Shown piece after piece: positions 55,246 through 64,000 of a stretch of 64,000 nucleotides of DNA. The stretch comes from Mermis nigrescens. Its lineage: Eukaryota > Nematoda > Enoplea > Mermithida > Mermithidae. The position numbers were made by a program, and so were the translations under genes. The DNA lies in contig JAVLUZ010000704.1 of assembly GCA_036768485.1 (NCBI GenBank), forward strand, positions 248,001-312,000, given 5' to 3'. Numbering within the stretch: position 1 is the first letter of the stretch; every line of letters starts with the position of its first letter. Under the pieces are notes generated by a model. It saw nothing but the letters and a program-made list of their open reading frames with translations. It did no database searches and had not been told where the DNA came from.

Positions 55246-55990
55246 ATGTCTGGTTGTTTTGAATCATTCCGGCGTACGTACGATTCCACATTTTCTGAAC
55301 ATTTCTTGACCGTTTCTATGAGTATATTCAGTTATCAGGTAGGTACCAGACATTTTCTTTGAAATGCTGTCTTATTGCGATTTCTTTCCTTTTTTAATGC
55401 TTTTTGTATCAAAGAATTATGTTTCTTAGTCACAGAAAATTGTATTAAAAAACTGTAATCGAAGATGTGTAGTTTTCTTGCTCTGTTAAAAATGAAGCTA
55501 TGCCTTCACTCAGAAATTTAACATTTGTTGCACTTGCATATTAGCATTGCAATTTAGACTTGTGTATCGAGCTTGCTGAGATTAGATATAAATTGAATTA
55601 AGAGGGGTTTCCTAACTTGTTTTGATCTTACGAAAGCTTCAGATACTTTAAGTGCTTTTTTAAAGTGTTGTTATCTTAGATGCGTCACGATTTAGGATTT
55701 TCTAACCCTCGCGATACGATTTTTCCCTGAAATATTAAAACTTTATTACCAATCTTTATTCTTTACATCAATGTCCGAGTTTTAAATTTATAGCGCGCTA
55801 AAATTTTAATTACGAATGAATTTTTATTTTATTTTTCAGTCAATACTATAACTTTTCAAAATTTTACGGAAGGAGGAATCAAAATATATTTACAGTATAT
55901 TTCACATTTAACTGGGAATTTTCAATTGTTAATTATGAATTTGATTTTTATATTTATTTATTCATTGATCATTTCATATTATTTTTGATT

Positions 55991-55991
55991 A

Positions 55992-56032
<41 letters not shown>
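55991..56032. repeat. (ATT)n microsatellite next to an OATP splice acceptor
   Basis: About fourteen ATT units end roughly 20 bases before the exon at 56052. Confidence 0.95.
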
Positions 56033-56033
<1 letters not shown>

Positions 56034-56051
56034 TTTTAATTCTATTTTTAG

Positions 56052-56271
56052 TGTTATCGCTGGCTTCGTAATTAGTTCGTACGAAGTGGGCAGCTTATTG
56101 TCTGTCGTATTCGTGAGTTATTTCGGCACCCATGGCCACATACCACGTTGGATAGGTCTCGGGGGCTTGTCGCTCTGCGTCGGCTCCTTTCTCTTTTCAT
56201 TTCCCCATTTCATCGCGCCCGAGTACAAACCGCCCAACATCAATGACACTATTCCCGTTGTGTGCTCTAAA
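56052..56271 (+). CDS. OATP/SLCO transporter, exon with membrane segments 2 and 3
   Basis: The exon starts after TTTTTAG in phase 2 and encodes VIAGFVISSYEVGS, then VVFVSYFGTHGHIPRWIG, then FLFSFPHFIAP. It ends at AAA|GTAATT in phase 0. The pattern S-x-x-E-[IV]-G, VSYFG, H-x-P-R-x-I-G, PHF is diagnostic for the OATP family and covers segments 2 and 3. A long ATT microsatellite ends about 20 bases upstream of the exon and occupies the place of the polypyrimidine tract. Confidence 0.93.
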
Positions 56272-56446
56272 GTAATTATTTTCTGCTGTTTTTGATAGAA
56301 TTTAAATAATTTAATTTGAAATTTAATTTTATTGTTGTAAGTCTACGATTATCTATCTATGTTAGTCTACGGCACATCGTGGCAAACGATATAAGTTGAT
56401 TAATTTCGGGACCAATAGTTAGCCGGGTCGGTACCTGTACGTGAGC

Positions 56447-56596
56447 AGCAAGAAAATTCTGGGGGGGCGAAATCGCCAAAAATCACCAAAAATGTTACTA
56501 AAAATAGCATTCTGGGGTCTACAGTAATCTGCGGGAGATTTTTAACTTCTGCTGGGGTGTACACCCCAGACCCCGCCGCGCCCATGTGTGGTCGGT
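56447..56596 (-). repeat. Q-family repeat (copy 3, inverted)
   Basis: On the minus strand it reads CACATGGGCGCGGCGGGG to CTTGCTGCTCACG, with the shared CAGATTACTGTAGACCCC block. It abuts the next N-family copy. Confidence 0.65.
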
Positions 56597-56602
56597 ACCG
56601 TA

Positions 56603-56844
56603 GATGCACAGCATATGGCCTCAAAAATTGAGCGTTTTTGGGCCAAAATGGCTTCATAAACTGGTATAAATCCTAAAGTACATTTAAAACTACGTTATTC
56701 GACAATATATGGTCGAGTTAAAGCACTTTTGAATGAAATTTTCAATGTTCATCCATTTCATGCCTTTATTTTGCCAAATTTTTTCCTGAAAACTCCGTTT
56801 TTTCCAATCTGGGATCTATAGACCTACCACACCCCCACGTGCAT
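56603..56844 (-). repeat. N-family interspersed repeat (copy 7)
   Basis: It starts GATGCACAGCATATGG and ends CCCCCACGTGCATGC, the orientation of the copy at 26712. Confidence 0.65.
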
Positions 56845-57555
56845 GCAAATATTCAACTTTGTACGATGTTTGTCAGTTCACCTAATAATTACGTCACGAC
56901 TTTGCGCTAATGTAGCCGTTTGCGTTTTTTATTGCATTACACATCGGAAATTTGATGTTTGTCTGTCCTTTTAATGCAATTAAGGGTTGTCAGTCACTTT
57001 TAACTGATCGCACGTATGTACATATTAATAGAATCACTGCCTGTTTTGAAATTTAAATATTTTCAATTAAAAACGTATGTTTATTTTGAATTTTTAATGC
57101 AAATTTTCGTTTATAATGAATGAAGGCGAAAAAGACTGATGAAAAGATTAATCTATTTTTAATAAATTTTTTTAAGTCGGTTAGAAGATATGCAGATCTA
57201 TGTAGCAGCATTCGCCTGATCATGTGCAGCCCACAATGCAGCTGTGTTGCATCAGAATTATTATTCAATAAATGTTGAGTTCTTGAGATCAAAAAATCAA
57301 TATTGATCTTTGCTAAATTCTCGTTTTAAGGCGTTTATTCATATTCAACATGTATTGGCCTCTAAAAATGTACAAAGTGGAAAATTGCAACAGCAAAAGA
57401 TGCAACTATTTCGTTTGGCAGGAAGTTGAAACATAAATGTCTCTTATGTACATACTCTACAATCGCGCTTACATGTACGAGTATATGTGCTTAAATGGCC
57501 GTCAATCATAGGTAGCGCGAAAGAGCGTACCTGTAATATAGTTGGGCACCCCCAC

Positions 57556-57960
57556 CGGTTTTTTTGTACGAGCCTCTTTGTACAAGTACATAGATCGCCG
57601 AAAAAGTCTTTATACGAGCGAAAATTTTTTGTACATATAATATATGGATAAACTATTAAATATACACATTTTAACATACGATTGTTATCCGTGACTCGCA
57701 CGCTACACAAAAAGTGTTACTTTACCCTAAATTCAGCTGATTATATTAGTAAATTTTTTTATGAGTCTTGGCTTGAATCTACGCGTAAAGTTCGACTTAG
57801 AAAGCCAAAATAACTTGTGTTACATAGTCAGAAATAATACAGCGATCGCAATATGCTGACTGAATCTCATAATAGACACCGATCCGCTTATGAATTTAAT
57901 GCAACGCAAAGATAAGAAAATCTCTAAACACTTGTATATTTTTCCCCATTGACTTATTCC
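57556..57960 (+). mobile_element. CAGTG-family long-form remnant
   Basis: CACCGGTTTTTTTGTACGAGCC marks a left end. Blocks at 57660-57900 (CGTGACTCGCACGCTACAC, GACTGAATCTCATAATAGAC) match the long form at 1360-1560. The right end is lost and its GGCGCGAAGCGCC palindrome is missing near 57750. Confidence 0.65.
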
Positions 57961-58199
57961 CAGAGTGGCAGCGCAAAGAGTGCAAAGAATCTGAGTGTGA
58001 AGAGACACATTCTGGCCTGTTTTTGTCTGTCAACAACTCAGGTTATGGAGCTCCAAGAAATTTGTTCAAGCAAAAATGTTCTCCGACTAAAGGGCTACTT
58101 TCGGACACTTAATACCGAGTTAGATCTAGGGGTTCAAACTTTGCACTCTAATGGATAGTGTAAAAAACAGGCTTTGTCTGAGATTTTTCCGCCAACTTC

Positions 58200-59220
58200 T
58201 CCGGTCATTAGTCGGGACAAATTAAATAAAATAAAATTGAAGTAGTTTTAAGGGCTTCACGTCGCAGCAAATTGCGTTTGAAAAACCCCAATGTTGAGTA
58301 ACTTATGGTGGTGTAAAGTTCGAAAATGGGGGCTAGGTTCGGATTTTTAAAGTTCACAATGTGGTGGATGGTGGAAAAATACGTTTTTGTCCCTTGTTTG
58401 TTCGCCACTTTTTCCGTTTAGAAGTCGGAATAGTCTAATAGAATAAAAATAAAGTACTTTCTAAGGGGTATACGTCACTGCCAATCGTGTTTATTTACAA
58501 CAATATTTAGCTTTTCCGGGAGGTGCAAAGTCAAAAATCGGGGTGTTAAACGTGTTTCTGTCTTTTTTCCTGCCAACTTCTCCGGTTATGAGTCTGGACA
58601 TGATGACAAGTCTAAAAATATACCAGGGGTCAAACGTCATACGTCAGTTGGGCGCCTTTGCTTACACTCAACAGTAGTGTAAAGTGATTTACAATCTATC
58701 ATTTATTAGTCCTCAGACCATTGCGGAGAGTTAATTTTTTCATAAATATTGATCGTAATATCAGAATAATATCAGAAGTAGGAAACGCGAGTAAAATTTC
58801 TCTACACTCGGTGGTTGTGTAAAGTTCACACTGAACATTAAGTTTAGTTTTAGAGCGTTGCGGAAGCTTAATATTTTCAAATGTTCCATGTAACGTCAGA
58901 ATTACGAATCTGGGTGTTATTTTTTCCACGCCCAGTAGTTGTGTAAAATTTACTTTATTCATTTATTGTCGATGTCTGAAGTTTACACTACAAATCTATT
59001 TTACTTCCAAAGCGTTGCGTCAGGATTATGACTCTGACTGTATGTTTTCTGTGCACCCAGTAGCTGTGTAAAGTTTACACTTAAAATTACCTCTAGTTCC
59101 ACAGCGTTGTGAGAGCTTTATTATTCTTTCAAAATGTTCCATGTAACGTCAGGATTACCACGAATCTGAATGTAAGTGTTCTTTACACCCAGTAGTTGCG
59201 TACAGTTCACGTTGAAAACG
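58200..59220. repeat. degenerate tandem array of ~120-150-bp units
   Basis: The phrases CCCAGTAGTTGTGTAAAGTT, AGAGCGTTGCGGAAGCTT and ATGTTCCATGTAACGTCAG recur three to four times. Earlier units share GGGACAAATTAAATAAAATA-like and CGTCAC-GCAAATCGTGTTT-like blocks. Divergence is high. Confidence 0.65.
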
Positions 59221-59473
59221 TTTCATCTGTTCAAATTTGGTGAGGTTCTCTTGTTTATAAAAATAATGCTGGTGTGTAGAACAGTATGGTGTTCCGCGTT
59301 CTTGAACTGCTGTCATTATTGTCGCGTGTTTCCGTATGTGTTTACTGACTGATTAAACAAATCAAGCTAATAAGCTAATTAAAAGTAGGTACTAGTAATG
59401 AAAAATGCTCTGATGGAAGAAAAAGGACGAATATACTTGGAAAGACGCATCATTAAGGACATAAGAGGAGGGG

Positions 59474-59695
59474 ACCATACTTGGGTGTGGGGGTTTGAGT
59501 GTATGCACCCCCGAGAATTCAGTTTTTGGAAATTTGTTGTTTTTTTCGCAATTTTTTGATGCCAATGGATAGTGCTCAATGAGAAACGTTGAAAAATGGT
59601 GGTTTTTTCGCCACACCACAATTTTTAAGTAAGTTTCTTTACCTTTGAAAAAATCTCGCACACCCCCCGAGAACTTTGGTGCCGCCCACTTATGG
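59474..59695 (-). repeat. O-family interspersed repeat (copy 9)
   Basis: It starts CCATACTTGGGTGTGGGGG and ends GTGCCGCCCACTTATGG, the full-length organisation. Confidence 0.7.
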
Positions 59696-60521
59696 AGGGG
59701 ACTAGGTAAAAGTTACTATTTATGCCTAAGAAGTTGTAAGAATCTACTAAAAATAAGACTTCCGCTAAAAGACGCAAAAAAATCGTAGTCTATTCTGCGG
59801 CTTGTCAAAAAAGCATGCCTTCACAAAGCATTGATCACTGGCTCAGAAAAAGATTATGAACAAGCTTGGATGTGTTTTTATAACTGATTTAGTATCTTAT
59901 CGATATCAAATTTCTCTTTGAATATATAACCAATATTTAGTTAATTGTAATGGCTTCAAAAATAAATTATGACATGCGCACGATTTTTTTCATTGCTGCT
60001 CCACAGCAATGCGTGCTATGCTAGCGCAAGAATGCACATTATGCCGTTTTTTATTAGTGATCGATTCTTTTCTAATAATAAGCTGTTCATGTTACTTATT
60101 TTACGTCGGAAGGACCATCCCTTCTGCAGGCTGCAGAATATACTTCGATTTTTTTGCGTTTTTTAGTGGAAGTCTTATTTTTAGTAGATTCTTACAACTT
60201 TCATAGGCATATATAGGTTCCTTTTCTCTAGTCCCCTCCGTTTATGTTCTTAATGATGCGTAATTCCAAATATATTCGTCCCTTTTGTTCCATCGGAGCA
60301 TTTTTCAATGCTAGTAAATAATACCCGCATTATATTTTAAATTTTGTCGGTTTACATAAGTTGCTTTCTTTTTGCATTGTCATCTATAGTTTATGGTTTG
60401 TTTTATGCACGCCGCTTCTTCATGCAAAATTTTATATTTGTAAACCTCTTGATAAGCGGAAGAAAAGCTACCACAATAATCCTCTACATTTGTGTTTTCT
60501 ACTTTCACATTCAAAAAAATT

Positions 60522-60594
60522 CGATCGCGCCAGGGATCGAACCTGGAATCTCCCGCTCCGTAGGCGGGCGCCTTATCCATTGGGCCACGCAACC
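60522..60594 (-). tRNA. tRNA-Arg (ACG)
   Basis: Read on the minus strand, the 73 bases form a complete cloverleaf. The acceptor stem is GGTTGCG/CGCGATC, using G-U pairs. The D arm is GCCCAATGGATAAGGC. The anticodon stem is CCCGC/GCGGG with loop CTACGGA (anticodon ACG), and the T arm is CCAGG-TTCGATC-CCTGG. It lies in the third OATP intron on the opposite strand. A T-rich stretch lies downstream as a Pol III terminator. Confidence 0.93.
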
Positions 60595-60682
60595 GCACTC
60601 GAGGTGTTGATGCATGATAGATAGACTGGGAGACCGAGCAGTGCACATTTTCACTCAATTGTTTAAATGGTCGCGGAGTTAT

Positions 60683-61312
60683 TTCAGAATATGGTCCAAA
60701 ACTGTCGAAAATCCCTGAAACATGTCCTAAAAACGAATTTTCCGGACAGATATACTTGAAACAAAGCGCGGAAACAAATTTTGATTAAAAACCAACAATT
60801 ATTCCTCCAAACAGTCAAGGTTTGCATGAAAATATCCCACTTTCGACACGTTTGCAAAAATAGGCGATGAAGAACCTGGGGAAGTTTTCCGACTAAGAGT
60901 TCGCTTTTTGGGCTTTTCCGACACGCTGAGCACGACTATGGAAATAATCTTGCGAAAAAATATGTTCCTGGCTGTTTGTCGACATAAGCGAGAGTATGTC
61001 GACCTAAGCGGGAGTTTGTCGACTTAAGCGGGAGTATATCGACCTAAGCATGTTTAGAGCTTATAACATCTAAATTAAGCCTAAGCCTAAGAATTATGAG
61101 GTAAGAACAGCGAATTAAGAGTTTAGTGTTAAAACTGCCAATGCTTTAGCATTGAAAAATGCAACATTTGAAGTCCCATAACTCCTTTAATAGTGGGCCG
61201 TTTTCAATCAATATCTTTTCCGCGCTTTCTCTTCAGGTGCCCCACAACCTAAAAGCAGTTTAAATTGAATTCGAATTAAAATGCAAATTTTCCGTTTGGA
61301 CCATATTCTGAA
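60683..61312. mobile_element. fold-back element with TTCAGAATATGGTCCAAA ends
   Basis: The outer ends TTCAGAATATGGTCCAAA and TTTGGACCATATTCTGAA are perfect inverses. Further inside, AAAGCGCGGAAA (60767) pairs with TTTTCCGCGCTTT (61221), so the arms exceed 100 imperfect bases. The loop holds a 20-base tandem repeat. No target duplication or coding capacity was found. It starts 89 bases from the tRNA-Arg gene. Confidence 0.8.
60974..61051. repeat. 20-bp tandem repeat TTTGTCGACCTAAGCGGGAG x4
   Basis: Four 20-base units each contain GTCGAC or ATCGAC followed by MTAAGC. It lies in the loop of the fold-back element. Confidence 0.9.
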
Positions 61313-61540
61313 GTTTAGCCAGTATTTCACTTTACTATTTCGAATTCAACCATCGTATAGTTTTGCGAGTGTGATAAATGGGCTAACATCGAACACGCTT
61401 TACTAAATGCTAACTTCAATAGTGGTCCAGCTTTTGAGAAAAGAAAGCTTAATTAGGTATTTTTCACGTTGAAAAACAATTGCTCGCCAATGCAAAGAAA
61501 GCTCGGCTTCCCTAAAAGCTTGACTTGAGTTGGCATCGTA

Positions 61541-61783
61541 CATGCACAGCATGGTCGGTCTGGGGTATCAGATATTCAACTTTTTTTGGGTCAAAATGAC
61601 GTCAAAAAGTGGTATAAGTGCTAAAATATCGTCAAAACTACATACTAATCTACAGTTTCTGGTCACTTTCAAGCAATTTTTAAAAAATTGTTCATTAGCC
61701 TTAATTTTGCTTCACTTTTCTCAGAAAATTTTTCATTTCTTTATTTTAGGGGCCTAGACCTCCAAACCTCCACATCTGTTTGG
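61541..61783 (-). repeat. N-family interspersed repeat (copy 8)
   Basis: It starts ACATGCACAGCATGGTCGG and includes AAAATGACGTCAAAA-like and CTACAGTTTCTGGTCA-like blocks. It ends near CCTCCACATCTG, shortly before the OATP exon at 61933. Confidence 0.65.
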
Positions 61784-61932
61784 CCATCTTGCAAAGTGTG
61801 TTCGGTGTTGAACAGTGTTTCATCTTAGTCTTTTTACTATATTTTAAGGTTTACGTTTTATCCTATTTATTTCGATTCCCGGGACAGCTATAAACCGAAG
61901 TTCGGCTGCTTAACCACTCATGTATTATTCAG

Positions 61933-62155
61933 ACTGACCACTTGACGTCTAGCGCTCACTCGTCAATCACGAAACAGTTGATCGATGCGTCCCAATCTAG
62001 CCATCTCAAGGACGAAAGCACGTTCATTACGGGTTATGTTTACATTTTAATCATTGCCCAAATTTTTCTTGGTGCTGGCGGCTCGCCCATTTTCACGCTC
62101 GGCACGTCCTATATTGATAACCATGTCGAACAGAACGATTCGTCAATTTATCTGG
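61933..62155 (+). CDS. OATP/SLCO transporter, exon with membrane segment 4
   Basis: An ATTCAG acceptor (phase 0) opens a frame for the first large polar loop (TDHLTSSAHSSITKQ) and then membrane segment 4 (YILIIAQIFLGAGGSPIFTL). It continues GTSYIDNHVEQNDSSIYL. The pattern L-G-x-G-[GA]-x-P-[IL]-x-x-L-G-x-[ST]-Y-[IL]-D is family-specific. The donor is GTAAGG in phase 1. The intron before it is 5.7 kb and holds a tRNA-Arg gene on the other strand. Confidence 0.93.
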
Positions 62156-62598
62156 GTAAGGAAAAGATGTCTTCGTGGTATATATGTAACTAGCTCTCAC
62201 TGTTCTGTTTTTCTGTAAGTTATTTATAATTGTAATGGATGGAAGCCATCTTTCGGATAAAGCGCATCCTGTCTTTGTAACATCGAGGTGCGCAATTTTC
62301 ATGCAATACTTTAAAAACTCCGAATATTGAATTATTGTCTGAACGTGGGACTCAATCAGCATCTGAAGTTTTTCAGACAGATTTTGTTGTCAAAAATTGT
62401 ATTATTTACACAATATAAGAATTCAAATAAAAAAATTTTCTGGGGCCGACTTTAGAATGCGATTTTTTGATCTTCCCAAATAACGATTATGTTTGCTGGA
62501 AAATTTTTAAAAAGATTGTCTTACGCTACTTCAACTTTTTCACCTTATTCCGACTAAACAAACGAAAAGCGATATTTTGCCAAAAAATTCTTTTTAAG

Positions 62599-62865
62599 CT
62601 TTCATGTACGTAATGATGGCTGTGGGTCCCATTTGCGGGTTTTTGCTCGGCGCTTTGATGTTGGGCGAATACGTCGATCCGTTCAAAGTGCCGCCCAAAA
62701 TGCGCAGCACTTCGCCGTATTGGATCGGCCTATGGTGGGGCGGCTACATAATCTGCGGAATTTTCTACCTGATCTCCTCTTTCCCTTTCTTTCTATTTCC
62801 GCGACGCTTGTCAACTTCCAAAGAATTATCCGACAAAGAGTCAGAATACGGCCGCAGCTGGAGAA
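62599..62865 (+). CDS. OATP/SLCO transporter, exon with membrane segments 5 and 6
   Basis: After a TTTTTAAG acceptor (phase 1) the exon encodes segment 5 (YVMMAVGPICGFLLGALM), a loop with DPFKVPP, then segment 6 and the family signature region TSPYWIGLWWGGYIICG and ISSFPFFLFP. The usual signature is D-x-R-W-[IV]-G-A-W-W-x-G; here D is S, R is Y and A is L, while W-I-G, W-W and G remain. This is a divergent member, or one with altered substrate handling. The donor is GTGAGC in phase 1. Confidence 0.93.
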
Positions 62866-62934
62866 GTGAGCGAATCACTACGATATTTTAATTTTGTATT
62901 TTTTAACTTTTGCTTAAATTTCTAAAATTTGAAT

Positions 62935-62954
62935 GAATATTAATAACAGTAATT

Positions 62955-62986
<32 letters not shown>

Positions 62987-62987
62987 A

Positions 62988-63018
<31 letters not shown>

Positions 63019-63019
63019 C

Positions 63020-63050
<31 letters not shown>

Positions 63051-63120
63051 AATAATGATAATAATAATAATAATAATTATAATAATAATAATAATAAATA
63101 ATAATAATAATAATAATAGT
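62935..63120. repeat. (TAA)n microsatellite
   Basis: About 185 bases of imperfect TAA/AAT units lie within the 448-base intron between the OATP exons at 62599 and 63314. Confidence 0.96.
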
Positions 63121-63313
63121 AAGAGTAATGATAATAACTAATTGGCTATGCTGTGTCCTTGCACTCGTACTGTTCTTTAATCGTAAGACATTGTCCGGAT
63201 GCAAATTGTTGCATTTTGTTTGGAACGATTGACTATTATTACTCATAATTTATTATTCTTTTTAACTAGTCGCTGAAGAAGTCATTTTATCACTAAATAA
63301 TTTGAAAATTAAG

Positions 63314-63478
63314 AAATTCCGGCTTCCGTTTCGCGTTTATTGTCCAACAGCGTTTACATGGTCGCTTCGTGGTGCGCTTGCGTCGAATTAGCCATTGTAT
63401 CCGGTTTTACGACGTTCTTGCCCAAATACATCGAAACTCAATTCAGCTTGTCTCCTTCGTCCGCAAGCGGGCTCACTG
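63314..63478 (+). CDS. OATP/SLCO transporter, exon with membrane segment 7 (gene continues)
   Basis: The acceptor TTAAG at 63313 is pyrimidine-poor but is the only one that keeps frame. It joins as WRKIPASVSRLLSNSVYMVA, matching the K-[IV]-P-x-x-x-x-x-L-L-x-N pattern before segment 7 of OATPs. The segment follows (ASWCACVELAIVSGFTTF), then LPKYIETQF and SPSSASGLTG. The likely donor is G|GTTGGT at 63479. Beyond it the sequence becomes an O-family MITE. Segments 8-12 and the Kazal-like extracellular loop of the family must lie past the window edge. Confidence 0.88.
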
Positions 63479-63522
63479 GTTGGTGCAGACATTTAAACAA
63501 CGGGGACACTCAGGAGCCTGGA

Positions 63523-63813
63523 CCACACCTGGGCGTGGGGGTGGTTTGGGGGTTTGCACTTTCTGAGAAACCGAAATACCCCCCCCCGCCCAGAAACCAA
63601 AATACCCCCCAGGAACCAAAATAACCCCTATAATTCAATAATTGAAATTTTTAGTTTCTTTTCGCAATTTTTTGATGCCAATGGATAGTGCTCGATGAGA
63701 AACGTTGAAAAATAGTGTTTTTTTGCCATACCACCTTTTTTAGGGCATTTTCAACCTTTGAAAAATCTTGCGCACCCCCCCCCCCTCAGAATTTTGCTGC
63801 TGCCCACGTATGG
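63523..63813 (-). repeat. O-family interspersed repeat (copy 10)
   Basis: It starts CCACACCTGGGCGTGGGGG and ends GCTGCTGCCCACGTATGG. It begins 45 bases after the end of the last OATP exon in the window. The last 190 bases of the window resemble a further decayed repeat. Confidence 0.72.
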
Positions 63814-64000
63814 CCTGGACCCTTTATAATCTGAAAGACCCCCCAAAAATCGATAGACCCCAGGAACTTTTGGTTCTATTTTTGGCGATTTCGTACCATC
63901 AGAGCCCTCAGAATTTGGTTACTTTGCATTTGAAACGGGACCATGATCGGACCCCTTAATTTAACCCCTCCTCCGCAGACCCTCCCTCAGGATTACATTT

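Noticed and set aside
60344..60658. Overlapping frames around 60.4-60.6 kb on both strands
   Set aside because: They span the tRNA-Arg gene; the apparent RARDRTWNLP peptide is tRNA sequence.
63028..63246. Tyr/Ile-rich minus-strand frame
   Set aside because: It is the (TAA)n microsatellite read on the other strand.
63351..63478. Alternative OATP acceptor CCAACAG before 63351
   Set aside because: It breaks the frame relative to the preceding phase-1 exon and would remove conserved residues before membrane segment 7.

Overview
The window comes from an animal nuclear genome, most likely an arthropod. Genes are split by AT-rich introns with standard GT-AG borders, two Pol III tRNA genes are present, and most of the DNA is eukaryotic cut-and-paste transposons and their short non-autonomous relatives. 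There is no operon, Shine-Dalgarno or CRISPR structure. The species cannot be named from sequence alone.

Three protein-coding genes lie on the + strand. (1) From the left edge to about 14.0 kb is the 3' part of a kleisin gene (RAD21/REC8-type cohesin subunit). The last exons encode the C-terminal winged-helix domain, followed by an odd hydrophobic tail. (2) From 14.73 to 33.46 kb is a C2H2 zinc-finger gene. Eight exons with matching phases give a 453-residue protein with two fingers near each end. (3) From 43.49 kb to past the right edge is an organic anion transporter (OATP/SLCO) gene. Six exons cover a very long cytoplasmic N-terminus and transmembrane segments 1-7. Exon phases were checked by hand at every junction, and only the first kleisin junction fails, which implies an unseen exon. 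A tRNA-Val(AAC) gene (+) lies in a kleisin intron and a tRNA-Arg(ACG) gene (-) in an OATP intron.

The rest is a dense, layered repeat landscape that can be dated by nesting. It includes a 1.76-kb Merlin (IS1595/ISXO2-type) transposon with long inverted ends, an 8-bp target duplication and a broken transposase, itself split by a small hAT MITE. A pogo-like element has lost its catalytic core and is split by a 3.1-kb hAT-like element. Four hAT-like elements share one architecture: YAG-type ends, 8-bp target duplications, and subterminal hexamer arrays made of CCGG or GGCC plus a variable dinucleotide. Many copies of a CAGTG-TTTTTTT-GTAC MITE are present, along with mariner and LINE remnants, two fold-back elements, a 122-bp satellite, and a minisatellite split by two hAT-like insertions and reversed at its far end. 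Several MITE families (called M, N, O, Q, R here) recur.

The two patterns that most deserve follow-up are the hexamer-coded hAT series and a short palindrome (GGCGCGAAGCGCC and variants). The palindrome recurs more than twenty times inside otherwise unrelated repeat families and is missing from some copies. It behaves as if it were itself mobile or under common selection.
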